A stretch of 40,277 nucleotides of DNA from Hydrococcus rivularis NIES-593 (GTDB lineage Bacteria > Cyanobacteriota > Cyanobacteriia > Cyanobacteriales > Microcystaceae), in NCBI RefSeq assembly GCF_001904635.1, contig NZ_MRCB01000010.1, positions 3,562 through 43,838 on the forward strand, in the 5' to 3' direction. The notes under the pieces were generated by a model that saw only the letters and a program-made list of their open reading frames with translations, searched no databases and was not told the DNA's origin. Below are positions 1-7,950 of the stretch, one piece after another. A program made the position numbers and the translations under genes. Position 1 is the stretch's first letter. Every line of letters starts with the position of its first letter.

Positions 1-1563
1 TCCTTGAACCGCTTCCGGGAGAACGGCGGATTTTGGATTGGTATTAGAGGTTCCTGACTGAAATTGTCCTGCTAGCTTGGGTAGGGGAGCAGTGTAGACG
101 ATATTAAATTCGCCGCGATCGAGTTTGGGAATAAAACCTTTGGGAATGAGGGGAATAAGGGCAATTCCTGAGGCAAAGCTCAAGATTGCTATTGCGACTA
201 CGACTTTACGATTGTGCAGCGACCAGCGAAGTAAATTTCGGTAATTATTGGCGATCGCGCCTTGGGAATTATTCCTCGCTTCCAGTCTTTGTAAAGATTC
301 ATTGCCATTGTTTCTGGGTTTGAGCCAGTAAACTGCCAAGACGGGCGATAAAGTTCGAGCAACCAACAAGGAGAACAGAACGGCGGCAGAAACAGTCAGT
401 CCGAAGGGCTTAAAAAACTCGCCGACGGCATTTCGCATCAACGCCACTGGTACGAATACTGCGGCAATGGTTAAGGTTGAAGCCGTCACTGCCAAACCGA
501 TCTCATCGGTTCCCTTGATGGCAGCTTCTCTTGAATTTTCTCCTTTCTCAACGTGGCGAGCGATATTTTCGACATCGACGATCGCGTCGTCTACAACTAT
601 CCCAATTACCAATGCCAGAGCAAGTAAAGTAATGGTTTCTAAATTAAACCCCGCGATCGCCATTACGATAAAAGTTCCCAGCAGCGATATGGGAATGGCG
701 AGAGCAGTAATTAGGGTCGCTTTGAAATTGCGCAAAAACGGAAAAATGACTAAGATAGCCAAAACGATCGCGCCGATCAGCGCATCAATCGTAGCTTGGG
801 TAGCTTCGCGGATGTAATCGGCTTGCGTTTCTGCTAAAACTAGCTGTAGGTCAGGAAATTTGGCTTGTAATTGTTGGACGGCTTGCTCAACTTGAGTGAC
901 GACATCTAAGGTATTTGCTTGACTGTGCTTGATAATCTGGAGAGCGATCGCATCTTGCCCGTTAAAACGCACCCGCGTCGGCAAGTTAGGTCTAAGATCT
1001 CCCAATAGATTAACCTTGAGAACTCCCGGCAATTGCTCGATCTGCGGGACAATCTGTGCTTTGGCAATTTGAATTAATTGGCTGAGGCTTTTATTTTCAC
1101 CTTTGATAGCGTAGCTAATTGCAGACGACTCGTTGAGATCGATGGGAACTACTTCAAAGGTTGTTTTTGGCGGTAGGGAAACTTGCGTTAAAGCTTCCTT
1201 AACTTTTTCCGTGGCAGATTCTAGCTTGGTTCCCGGCACGAATAAAACCTTGACAACCGTTTGTCCGGGATAGGTAGAAGAGGAAAGTTCGTCAAGTCTT
1301 TCTAGAGATTGAAGCGGTTTTTCGATTGGTTTGGTGAGTTGGTTTTCTGTATCTAGCGTTGTTTCTATCGGTGCTTGCGCGGTGACGACTACTACAGGAA
1401 AAGTAATATCGGGAAACAAGGCATATTTGAGAGAACTAAAGGCAAAAATTCCTGCCACGCTTACGGCAATCCAAAAAGCGATTGTTATTCGAGGAAATTG
1501 AATAGCAAGACGCGAAATATTCAGTCGTTCTCTCAAAGAAAGCTTGCGCGAAGACTGTTTCAT
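1..1563 (-). CDS. RND-family efflux permease, N-terminal part (cut by window start)
   Basis: This frame is open from an ATG at 1563 down to base 1, giving about 521 residues without a stop. It encodes the N-terminal half of an AcrB/HAE1-type RND permease, an inner-membrane proton-driven exporter that normally has about 1,000-1,050 residues. After a short basic N-terminus (MKQSSRKLSLRERLNISR) comes the first membrane helix (IAFWIAVSVAGIFAF), then the periplasmic porter domain. A cluster of membrane helices follows. It contains the motif GIVVDDAIVDVENIARHVEK, whose paired aspartates match the proton-relay aspartates of transmembrane helix 4 in this family. The C-terminal half and any membrane-fusion partner lie outside the window, so drug, metal or lipid specificity cannot be assigned. 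Family assignment is secure. Confidence 0.93.
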   Translation of the reverse strand, partial: MKQSSRKLSLRERLNISRLAIQFPRITIAFWIAVSVAGIFAFSSLKYALFPDITFPVVVVTAQAPIETTLDTENQLTKPIEKPLQSLERLDELSSSTYPGQTVVKVLFVPGTKLESATEKVKEALTQVSLPPKTTFEVVPIDLNESSAISYAIKGENKSLSQLIQIAKAQIVPQIEQLPGVLKVNLLGDLRPNLPTRVRFNGQDAIALQIIKHSQANTLDVVTQVEQAVQQLQAKFPDLQLVLAETQADYIREATQATIDALIGAIVLAILVIFPFLRNFKATLITALAIPISLLGTFIVMAIAGFNLETITLLALALVIGIVVDDAIVDVENIARHVEKGENSREAAIKGTDEIGLAVTASTLTIAAVFVPVALMRNAVGEFFKPFGLTVSAAVLFSLLVARTLSPVLAVYWLKPRNNGNESLQRLEARNNSQGAIANNYRNLLRWSLHNRKVVVAIAILSFASGIALIPLIPKGFIPKLDRGEFNIVYTAPLPKLAGQFQSGTSNTNPKSAVLPEAVQG

Positions 1564-1664
1564 CACCAAATTTAAGATAAACGCTAGCGATTGGGATTTG
1601 TCTGATTCTGAAAGATTCGTCGATTTGTCGTCGAAAAAGCTTGTTCTGTTATGGTTCTATCAAG

Positions 1665-2003
1665 TTATTCCTCGTACATAACTTCCTCAAAACAGGACTC
1701 TCCCACTGCTGTTAGGGTTTCTGCTGCTGCTGTATTATTTTTAGATTTTTTTACTAACGATCTAAATTCTTCAAGTGTATACCGAGAGCGAAATCGATTA
1801 ATCGTGCAATTGCATAAATCTTCAGCTACGTCTTGGGGTAATTTTTCCCTAGTCGCTCGTTGAAGGCATTCTTTTCTATAATCTTCAAAAGTATATTGAG
1901 TAGATGAAGCTTGAGCTACGGATAATATTCGGCTTTTTGCTGGAGAGGATAGGGTTAGTTCCAGGATACCGATAAGAAAAAGGTTATGCAGTACTGTTTT
2001 CAT
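1665..2003 (-). CDS. Small secreted cysteine-containing protein, unknown function
   Basis: A 112-residue protein. The N-terminus has a charged start and a hydrophobic stretch (VLHNLFLIGILELTL) followed by a small-residue segment (SSPAKS), consistent with a Sec signal peptide. The mature part is polar and mostly helical. It has four cysteines: one in KECLQRA, two in DLCNCTINRF and one in ESCFEEV. That number suits two disulfide bonds in the periplasm. The pattern of a CxC followed by 'FRSRYTLEEF' looks like a small conserved cyanobacterial hypothetical, but I cannot name the family. It ends about 100 bases after the start of the RND gene on the same strand, so the two could be co-transcribed. 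That link is inference. Confidence 0.7.
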   Translation of the reverse strand: MKTVLHNLFLIGILELTLSSPAKSRILSVAQASSTQYTFEDYRKECLQRATREKLPQDVAEDLCNCTINRFRSRYTLEEFRSLVKKSKNNTAAAETLTAVGESCFEEVMYEE

Positions 2004-2153
2004 AACATTTAATTAGGAAAAAACTTTCCTGGCAAGCCACAATAAGCACCTGTCCTCCGAAAGTGTAGTCTTTTGCTCTAATCTGGTCAAATAGTCCTAC
2101 TTGAACCGTCTTCTAGAAAAAAGTTCCTTCTATAGAAACCGCAGAGCTTTTGC

Positions 2154-2159
2154 TATACT
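2154..2159 (+). promoter_or_regulatory. Extended -10 element upstream of tRNA-Cys
   Basis: The sequence TGCTATACT (2151-2159) is a near-consensus extended -10 box (TGnTATAnT). It ends 17 bases before the mature 5' end of tRNA-Cys. No good -35 hexamer is visible at the right distance, which is usual for extended -10 promoters. Confidence 0.45.
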
Positions 2160-2176
2160 AATATAGGTGCTAAAGT

Positions 2177-2248
<72 letters not shown>

Positions 2249-2490
2249 TATATCAATTTCCTCCTTTCTGACTACAGATGAAGAGAGAGGGAACTGTGGG
2301 AAGTGTGGGTGGAATTAAATAAGGGATTTGTAGCAAGCATTTTTGAAAACGATATCAGTGAAAAAGATTTCCAACTGGTTGAGTGACAAATCTTTGTCCC
2401 CTCATCCCTAAATCCTTTCTCCCACAAGGGGCGAAGAAACTTCAGACAAAACTCAACTAGGATCTCCAATCCAATGATGAGAAAAAATCC

Positions 2491-3594
2491 CTAACAAATT
2501 CTTGGAAGTTGATCGCCAACCAACATATCTACAATGCGTTCGGTGCCGAATAAAGTTTGCATCAGCACCACTCCCTGCGGCGAGTCGATTACCTCTCCGA
2601 TAATAGTTGCCTTTTCTGCGGTAGGATGTGCCCTCATAGCAGCTAGAACGGTTTGGGCGCGATCGCTAGGAACAACTACCGCTAACTTGCCCTCATTGGC
2701 TAAGTATAGGGGATCGAGTCCCAATAGTTCGCAAATGCCTTGAACCTCTTCTCGCACGGGCATTGAAGACTCATACAGGCGTATTCCCACTTCAGAACTG
2801 AGGGCAAATTCATTGAGTACCGTTGCCAGTCCGCCGCGCGTGGCATCCCGCATCGCCCGAACCTCTGGGCAAACATCGAGAATGGCATCGACTAAGCTAT
2901 TGAGTGGCTGAGAGTCACTTTCGATCGCGCTAGAGAAAGACAGTTCGCCGCGGGCAATTAAAATAGCCGCACCATGATCGCCGAGATAGCCATTGACGAT
3001 AATTTTGTCTCCCGGCTGGAGGTTGCGAGCAGAAATGGAAACGTCAGGGCGAATTACGCCAATTCCTGTCGTATTAATAAAAATTTTGTCAGCCGAACCT
3101 CGGTGAACGACTTTCGTGTCGCCCGTGACGATTTTTACGCCAGCCTCATCAGCCGCCGCTTTCATACTTCTAGCTACTCGACGCAGCGCGTCTACGGGCA
3201 ATCCTTCTTCGAGAATCATGCTACAGGAAAGGTAGAAAGGTTTTGCGCCGCTGACGGCAAGATCGTTTATTGTACCGTGTACGGCTAAGGAACCAATATC
3301 GCCGCCTGGGAAAAAAATCGGATCGACGACGTAGGAATCGGTGGTGAAAGCCAAGCGATCGCCAACAGCAATCAACTCTGCTAAACTGACTCTAGCTTGA
3401 TCTTCTAGTTCTGCCAGCAGGGGATTATCAAAGCTACCGACAAAAATATCGTCAATTAAGTCGCGCATTGCTTTACCGCCGCTACCGTGAGCGAGAGTAA
3501 TGGTAGCATCCCGTACCTTGGCGCGACGGCGGCGGACTTGTTCGACTTTTTGGAAAAGGGAATGTTGAGTCGGGTTAGTTGGATTATGAGTCAT
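2491..3594 (-). CDS. hypE: Hydrogenase expression/formation protein HypE
   Basis: HypE is an ATP-dependent cytosolic maturase. It receives a carbamoyl group from HypF on its C-terminal cysteine and dehydrates it to the cyanide ligand of the NiFe-hydrogenase iron. The protein shows the glycine-rich N-terminal start of the PurM-like fold (TLAHGSGGKAMRDLI), an AIR-synthase-like second half (RDATRGGLATVLNEFA) and the diagnostic C-terminal PRIC ending with the acceptor cysteine. I place the start at the ATG at 3594 (367 residues, MTHNPTNPTQ), because homologues begin close to this point. The frame stays open to 3648, with another ATG at 3606. With the 3594 start the gene overlaps the upstream cupin gene by 11 bases, which suggests translational coupling. 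No other hyp or hydrogenase gene is in the window. Confidence 0.93.
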   Translation of the reverse strand: MTHNPTNPTQHSLFQKVEQVRRRRAKVRDATITLAHGSGGKAMRDLIDDIFVGSFDNPLLAELEDQARVSLAELIAVGDRLAFTTDSYVVDPIFFPGGDIGSLAVHGTINDLAVSGAKPFYLSCSMILEEGLPVDALRRVARSMKAAADEAGVKIVTGDTKVVHRGSADKIFINTTGIGVIRPDVSISARNLQPGDKIIVNGYLGDHGAAILIARGELSFSSAIESDSQPLNSLVDAILDVCPEVRAMRDATRGGLATVLNEFALSSEVGIRLYESSMPVREEVQGICELLGLDPLYLANEGKLAVVVPSDRAQTVLAAMRAHPTAEKATIIGEVIDSPQGVVLMQTLFGTERIVDMLVGDQLPRIC

Positions 3595-4045
3595 AGGGGC
3601 TGCCATCTCGATGCATAAAAATCCAAGCGCCAGCACGATCTGTTGCAATTAGGTCATCATCGGGGTAATTGACTGTATCATGGCAAGTGCGATCGCCAAT
3701 CTCTAAGTAAATGACATCTGCACTAGAACGATTGAGTAAATAATGACCATTTGCTTCTCCTGCCGGAAATCCTGCTGCCATGCCCGATCTTAAGATTTGT
3801 TCGCCAGCATTGGTTACTAGCGTAGCTTCACCTTCCAAAATATAGATAAATTCATCTTGTTTCGTATGCCAGTGACGCAGCGCAGAACGGCTTCCCGGTT
3901 TGAGTTTGACCAGATTGACCCCAAAATTTTTGAGCTTTGCCACATCCCCTAGCCGTTTCTTTACTCTTCCTGCGACTAGGGATTTAAATTGTTCGGGGTA
4001 ATTTGAACCTCTTCGTTCGGGTACGTCTTTGGGATCGATTATCAT
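3584..4045 (-). CDS. Cupin-domain protein
   Basis: A 153-residue single-domain cupin. Motif 1 is visible around HWHTKQDEFIYILEGEATLV (two histidines and a glutamate, the usual metal ligands). Motif 2 is visible as FPAGEANGHYLLNRS, with the glycine and a later histidine. The protein ends with a conserved-looking tail (TVNYPDDDLIA, then FMHRDGSPYDS). Proteins of this shape bind a divalent metal and act as small dioxygenases, isomerases or sugar-binding sensors. The substrate cannot be read from the sequence. The 3' end overlaps the probable hypE start, so the two genes form one transcription unit. A functional tie to hydrogenase maturation is inference. Confidence 0.85.
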   Translation of the reverse strand: MIIDPKDVPERRGSNYPEQFKSLVAGRVKKRLGDVAKLKNFGVNLVKLKPGSRSALRHWHTKQDEFIYILEGEATLVTNAGEQILRSGMAAGFPAGEANGHYLLNRSSADVIYLEIGDRTCHDTVNYPDDDLIATDRAGAWIFMHRDGSPYDS

Positions 4046-4198
4046 AATTACGCGCTAGCAGATTTATACAACCTGAGGCAAACTTCAGCAGGATCGATGC
4101 ACTTTTCCTCTAGCGTAGCCGAATTGCTTAACTTTCGCGATCGAGTGCGTTAGACTTATCGTTAATGCACTTTTAGAATTTGTTAATAATTACTTAGC

Positions 4199-5677
4199 AT
4201 GAAAAAAGCATCTAATAATACCTCTGGAGATTTTGAACGCAAAAAATTAGATGTCGATCTCTTAACGGTTTCATTAATTGCTTTGCTTATAACAATAGTT
4301 ATTTATTTAATTGTACTTCCTTTTAGAACTTCTTTTATTGGTATTTTATTATATGACCGAGGTCTGACCCAACCTTTTGCAATCTATTTTGCATGTATTG
4401 TAGCAACTTTAAATTTTCTTAAGTTTATCAAGCTGCAAAAAGAGTTGAAAGCGCTCAAAAATTTTTGGATTCCTGAAACTATTCAGTTAGACGATCCCAA
4501 TGCCAAAGATATCGTACAAGTCCAAAAAACTTTAGCAAGAGATGGTCGTTTAATTGCAATTCGTTGCAGCCGCGTTATTGCTGCTTATATTCAGTCAGGC
4601 AATCGAAAAGCAGCATCAGAATTAGCTTTAGATGATTCATCTTTTTATGTTAGTGCTTCGGAGTCATCTTATACTTTCCCGCGCATTCTGATTTGGGCAA
4701 TTCCCTTATTAGGATTTATCGGCACGGTTTTTGGGATAAGTGAAGCCGTTAATGGATTTTCTGGGTTACTAGAAAAAGCGGCAGATGTCGAGCAAATTAA
4801 AGAAGGAATTGGAACGGTTACTACTGGTTTGGCAATCGCTTTTGATACAACGCTATTAGCCTTATTTCTTAGCGTTTTAGTGATGATTCCCTTAGTAGCG
4901 ATCGAGCGTCTTGAGTCTCGATTATTATTGGGAATTGATGTTTATATTAACGACCACCTTCTGCCTCGTTTTAAAGATAAAACCGATCTCGACGAACAAG
5001 CGATCGATCGCGCGATCGATAAAGCTGTTAAAGAACATTTACCAGAGCCTGAAGCTTTAATTAAACCCGCCCATGAATATGCTCGACAAGCAGCAACAGC
5101 TTTAGCCCAAAACTTCGTTAGTGAAGTGAGCAAACTTCAAGAGGTTAATTCTAAACTTATCGAACAAATCGGTCAAGTAAATCGCATGGCTCTTGAAGAC
5201 AGATATGCTTATACAACTGCCTTAGAAAAACAAAAAAATACCAATCAAAACTTGATCGCAGAAATTCGCGGCATTGTTGAAGCGATAAAAGGAAACAATG
5301 TATCTGTTTTGGAGAAACAGAAAGAAATCCATCAAACTTTGCTGGGAGAAATTCGCGATCTAATTGGGACAGTAAAAACAACTCATGCAGAAATGTCAAC
5401 AAGTTTTGTCAGTCAAACGCAACAAATTAACGCTCGACTCGAACGCGCTTCACAAATGCTAGGAACTCGAATAGCCGATCTAGAAAAAGCAGCCATGCAG
5501 CTATCAGAAATTAATCAACTTACACAAAGTCTAGAACGGGTTGTAGCATCGCTAGAACAAGCTCGCTATTTAAATCAAGCTCTTATAGAAGTTAGAGAAA
5601 GTCTTATTCAGCTTAAACCCGCTTTAGAAAAAATGAGCAAGCCCCGCATTATTACATTCGTCGATTCAGAAGAATAA
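4199..5677 (+). CDS. MotA/TolQ/ExbB-family channel protein with long coiled-coil tail
   Basis: A 492-residue inner-membrane protein. I see four membrane segments near residues 21-41, 57-77, 162-182 and 207-234. Helices 3 and 4 carry the MotA/TolQ/ExbB signature: IPLLGFIGTVFGISEAV, then GTVTTGLAIAFDTTLLALFL. In this family such subunits form a pentameric ring around two single-span partners and convert ion flow into motion. Unlike ExbB (about 240 residues), the protein continues for about 258 cytosolic residues rich in Glu, Gln, Lys and Leu, with heptad-like spacing. This architecture resembles ZorA of Zorya defence systems, but no ZorC/ZorD-type gene is nearby. It is the first gene of a three-gene operon, with the next gene 22 bases downstream. 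Base composition is AT-rich relative to the genes after 28 kb. The driven process is unknown. Confidence 0.85.
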   Translation: MKKASNNTSGDFERKKLDVDLLTVSLIALLITIVIYLIVLPFRTSFIGILLYDRGLTQPFAIYFACIVATLNFLKFIKLQKELKALKNFWIPETIQLDDPNAKDIVQVQKTLARDGRLIAIRCSRVIAAYIQSGNRKAASELALDDSSFYVSASESSYTFPRILIWAIPLLGFIGTVFGISEAVNGFSGLLEKAADVEQIKEGIGTVTTGLAIAFDTTLLALFLSVLVMIPLVAIERLESRLLLGIDVYINDHLLPRFKDKTDLDEQAIDRAIDKAVKEHLPEPEALIKPAHEYARQAATALAQNFVSEVSKLQEVNSKLIEQIGQVNRMALEDRYAYTTALEKQKNTNQNLIAEIRGIVEAIKGNNVSVLEKQKEIHQTLLGEIRDLIGTVKTTHAEMSTSFVSQTQQINARLERASQMLGTRIADLEKAAMQLSEINQLTQSLERVVASLEQARYLNQALIEVRESLIQLKPALEKMSKPRIITFVDSEE

Positions 5678-5699
5678 AATCCAAAATTAGTATTCAATT

Positions 5700-6164
5700 A
5701 TGAGCAGACGTTCTCATTCTCGACCATCTATTGAAACAGAATTATTTCCTTTTCTATCGGTTCTTGCTTGTACGATTGGGACGTTAATTCTCTTAATTAT
5801 TGTCCTAACAATGCAGCTTTTTACCAGCCAACGGGAAGTGGCTATAGTTGCTAAAAATAAAACCAATGAAATAGGTAAAAATAGAAGTAAAACTCCTCAC
5901 TATATTGAATGTCGCCACGACGGAGTGATTATTCATCCCAGTCAAAAATTTGTTGCCCAAGAAAATTTAGAAGATCCAAATTCTGCTTTAATTAACTTGA
6001 TCAGCGAAGTAAAAGCAAAACGCGATCGCGAGTATGTAATCGTTGCTCTCCGACCGGATGGGCTTGAAGTTTTTCAAAAAGTTAGAGATTTAATCGAAAA
6101 AGAGGAAATCGATATCGGTTACGAACCCGTCGAGAAAGATTGGAAACTTAAAATAAATAATTAA
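5700..6164 (+). CDS. ExbD/TolR-like single-span protein, first paralogue (channel aspartate replaced)
   Basis: A 154-residue protein. A short basic N-terminus (MSRRSHSRPS) is followed by one membrane helix at about residues 17-41 in the context ELFPFLSVLACTIGTL, which matches the ExbD/TolR/MotB helix. The position that carries the proton-binding aspartate in ExbD (PFxDV) is Ser20 here. After a linker, a periplasmic domain runs from HYIECRHDGVIIHP (residues 67-80) to VALRPDGLEVFQKVRD and IDIGYEPVEKDW (residues 115-148). The next gene encodes the same domain, so the two proteins are paralogues. There is no OmpA-like peptidoglycan-binding domain, so this is not a MotB or ZorB. It probably partners the upstream ring protein. 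Confidence 0.8.
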   Translation: MSRRSHSRPSIETELFPFLSVLACTIGTLILLIIVLTMQLFTSQREVAIVAKNKTNEIGKNRSKTPHYIECRHDGVIIHPSQKFVAQENLEDPNSALINLISEVKAKRDREYVIVALRPDGLEVFQKVRDLIEKEEIDIGYEPVEKDWKLKINN

Positions 6165-6209
6165 TCTTTTTCAAGCTATTGTATTACAAATCAGGCTCTA
6201 GACACAAAA

Positions 6210-6920
6210 ATGAACCGAAGAAGACATCTAAAACCTGCCCATCCTACCCAAAATTTAGATTCATTCTTAGATATTCTGACTAATACCGTCGGAGTGTTAA
6301 TGTTTATCAGTTTGTTTATTAGTCTGATCTCGATTCAAGCTAGTACGACAATTCGCACTCCTTTAGTTTCTAAAAGCGAGAAAAAAGCACACTATTTTGA
6401 GGTTCGCGGCAATAGAGTTACTTATCTAGACGATGCAGCAATCGATCGCCAGCTAACTATTTTAGTCTCATCTTTGCCCAGATGCGATCGCCCCGATATC
6501 CCTCAGAATCTAGATTCAGATCTCTACCAATACTATCTCAGCGATATAGAAGAATACGAAGTTTGCACGAATAGAGTTTTCGAGAGATTGAAAGGCTTTC
6601 AAGCGCAGACGAAAAACTACAACGTGCGATTAGTCGGCGTAGATGCCATAATGTACGAACCCACAGGAGAAAATAGCGGCGAAACGATCAAAGAAATCGC
6701 CAAATCGGATTCCGAATTCAGAACCGTTTTAAGAAAGCTCAATCCTCAAACCGATTATCTCGCTTTTATCGTCAGACCGGATAGCTTTTCTGCTTTTCGT
6801 GCTGCCAGACAACAAGCTTGGGAAAAAGGCTTTGAAATCGGTTGGGAACCTCAGTCAGTAGAGAAACCGATTGTCTTTAATATCTCCGGTTCGGGCGGCA
6901 GAGCGGTGGGCGTACAATAG
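6210..6920 (+). CDS. ExbD/TolR-like single-span protein, second paralogue (aspartate kept)
   Basis: A 236-residue protein with a basic N-terminus (MNRRRHLKPA) and one membrane helix at about residues 20-41. It reads DSFLDILTNTVGVLMF, and Asp21 aligns with the proton-carrying aspartate of ExbD/TolR. The periplasmic part opens with HYFEVRGNRVTYL (residues 61-73). It has an extra central region of about 70 residues with two cysteines (RCDRPD, EVCTNRV), then ends with FIVRPDSFSAFRAARQ and FEIGWEPQSVEKP. Those two end blocks match the preceding protein's RPD...IGYEP block. It lies 45 bases after that gene. The extra central region may decide what this subunit contacts in the periplasm (inference). 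Confidence 0.8.
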   Translation: MNRRRHLKPAHPTQNLDSFLDILTNTVGVLMFISLFISLISIQASTTIRTPLVSKSEKKAHYFEVRGNRVTYLDDAAIDRQLTILVSSLPRCDRPDIPQNLDSDLYQYYLSDIEEYEVCTNRVFERLKGFQAQTKNYNVRLVGVDAIMYEPTGENSGETIKEIAKSDSEFRTVLRKLNPQTDYLAFIVRPDSFSAFRAARQQAWEKGFEIGWEPQSVEKPIVFNISGSGGRAVGVQ

Positions 6921-7555
6921 ATCGGGATAAATACTTAAAATAGACGCGATCGCTGTTTAGCGCTACTTATTAAAAAATTCCTAAATTTAGAATAATTAGA
7001 TGGAACGAAAAAAAATTTGTGTATTACACTATAACAATATATTCGGAAAAAATCTCAAGCTACTCGTGCTTGGATTGTCTATTCTAAGAGTCTCTGCTGT
7101 CTAGGATTAGGATAGATCGTTGGGAACTCTGACATGTAACCCAATCGATCGCTCATTGGTGTGAGGTCAGTCAATCGCGGCAAGTACGAAAATTAACTCT
7201 CTAGACTGATAGACGAGTTAAGCAAAAGTTCTAAGATCGAAAGCAAGTCAAGCTTGAAGTCTTCTTCTTCTAAAAGTCATTAGTTTCTTGTCTAAGACTC
7301 AGCAACAAATTCAAGTCGCTTTTTAGAGTGGCTTTATGGTTGAGGCTGGTAAAAGAAGCTAATCACAGCCTAAGTCGAGCAAGATCCTATCTAGCGTGTG
7401 ATTTAGATCGTAGGCGCAAAGACTCTGAGATGACATCTTAATAAGTAGCGCCCCCAAAAATCGAGTAGACAGTCTAAAGACTGGCTGAGACGATCTATTT
7501 TCCGAAATCATCTCATTTAAAAATGGAGTTTGAAGATAAGGATGTGAAAAAAAAC
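6921..7555 (+). other. Long intergenic region / probable leader of the DUF2949 gene
   Basis: No convincing ORF is present on either strand over about 630 bases. The sequence is not obviously repetitive. It contains short hairpins, for example CAGTC-TAAA-GACTG near 7472-7486. It could hold a long 5' untranslated region or a small RNA, but I recognise no known RNA family in it. Confidence 0.4.
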
Positions 7556-7744
7556 ATGAACGTTACTCATTCTCATTTACTACGCTTTTTACAAGAAGAA
7601 CTGGCTTTGCCTGCCGATTCCCTAGCAATCGCACAACGATCTGCCGAACAAGATCGAGGTCCGCTGCCAATGATTCTCTGGCAATACGGTTTAATCACCC
7701 TAGAAGAATTAGACCGGATTTATGACTGGCTTGAAGAGATTTAA
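7556..7744 (+). CDS. DUF2949-family small protein
   Basis: A 62-residue protein, MNVTHSHLLRFLQEELALPA... to ...LPMILWQYGLITLEELDRIY and DWLEEI. This pattern (an N-terminal FLQEEL helix, then LPMxLWQYGLxxLxxLDxxxDWL) matches what I know as the cyanobacterial DUF2949 family. It has no membrane segment or catalytic motif, and its function is unknown. The frame stays open to an ATG at 7523. I prefer the ATG at 7556 because an AAGGA sequence lies upstream at 7538-7542 and homology begins near that point. The region before it is unusually long and gene-free, and a strong terminator lies 125 bases after the stop. Confidence 0.8.
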   Translation: MNVTHSHLLRFLQEELALPADSLAIAQRSAEQDRGPLPMILWQYGLITLEELDRIYDWLEEI

Positions 7745-7868
7745 CGTCAGCGAACATCGGCAAGGAGTAAATCGTTAATGTCTAGACAACTCAATTTTAG
7801 AGACAACTATTTCTCTCAGGATTTCGGTTTAAAACATCGATTGCCAAAACCCTCAAATATAACTTCAA

Positions 7869-7900
7869 AGCGGGTCGATTTAAGACCCGCTCTTTTTTTC
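7869..7900 (+). terminator. Rho-independent terminator after the DUF2949 gene
   Basis: A perfect 8-bp stem, AGCGGGTC (7869-7876) with GACCCGCT (7884-7891), encloses a 7-base loop. It is followed directly by CTTTTTTTC. This is a textbook intrinsic terminator for plus-strand transcription. Confidence 0.88.
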
Positions 7901-7950
7901 CCTCAAAAAAGCCTTGATAAGCTACAAGCGCGTTTAAATTAAATTCATTA

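Noticed and set aside
467-817. 116-codon plus-strand ORF
   Set aside because: It is antisense to the RND permease frame, which has clear family motifs. The peptide has no recognisable features.
2272-2469. 65-codon minus-strand ORF between tRNA-Cys and hypE
   Set aside because: Its composition is unlike a protein, and the region contains a decayed dispersed repeat (CCCCTCATCCCTAAATCC...). No ribosome-binding site.
4199-6920. Full Zorya anti-phage system
   Set aside because: The ring protein has a ZorA-like long tail, but the partners lack the OmpA-like domain of ZorB, and there is no ZorC, ZorD or ZorE-type gene within reach.
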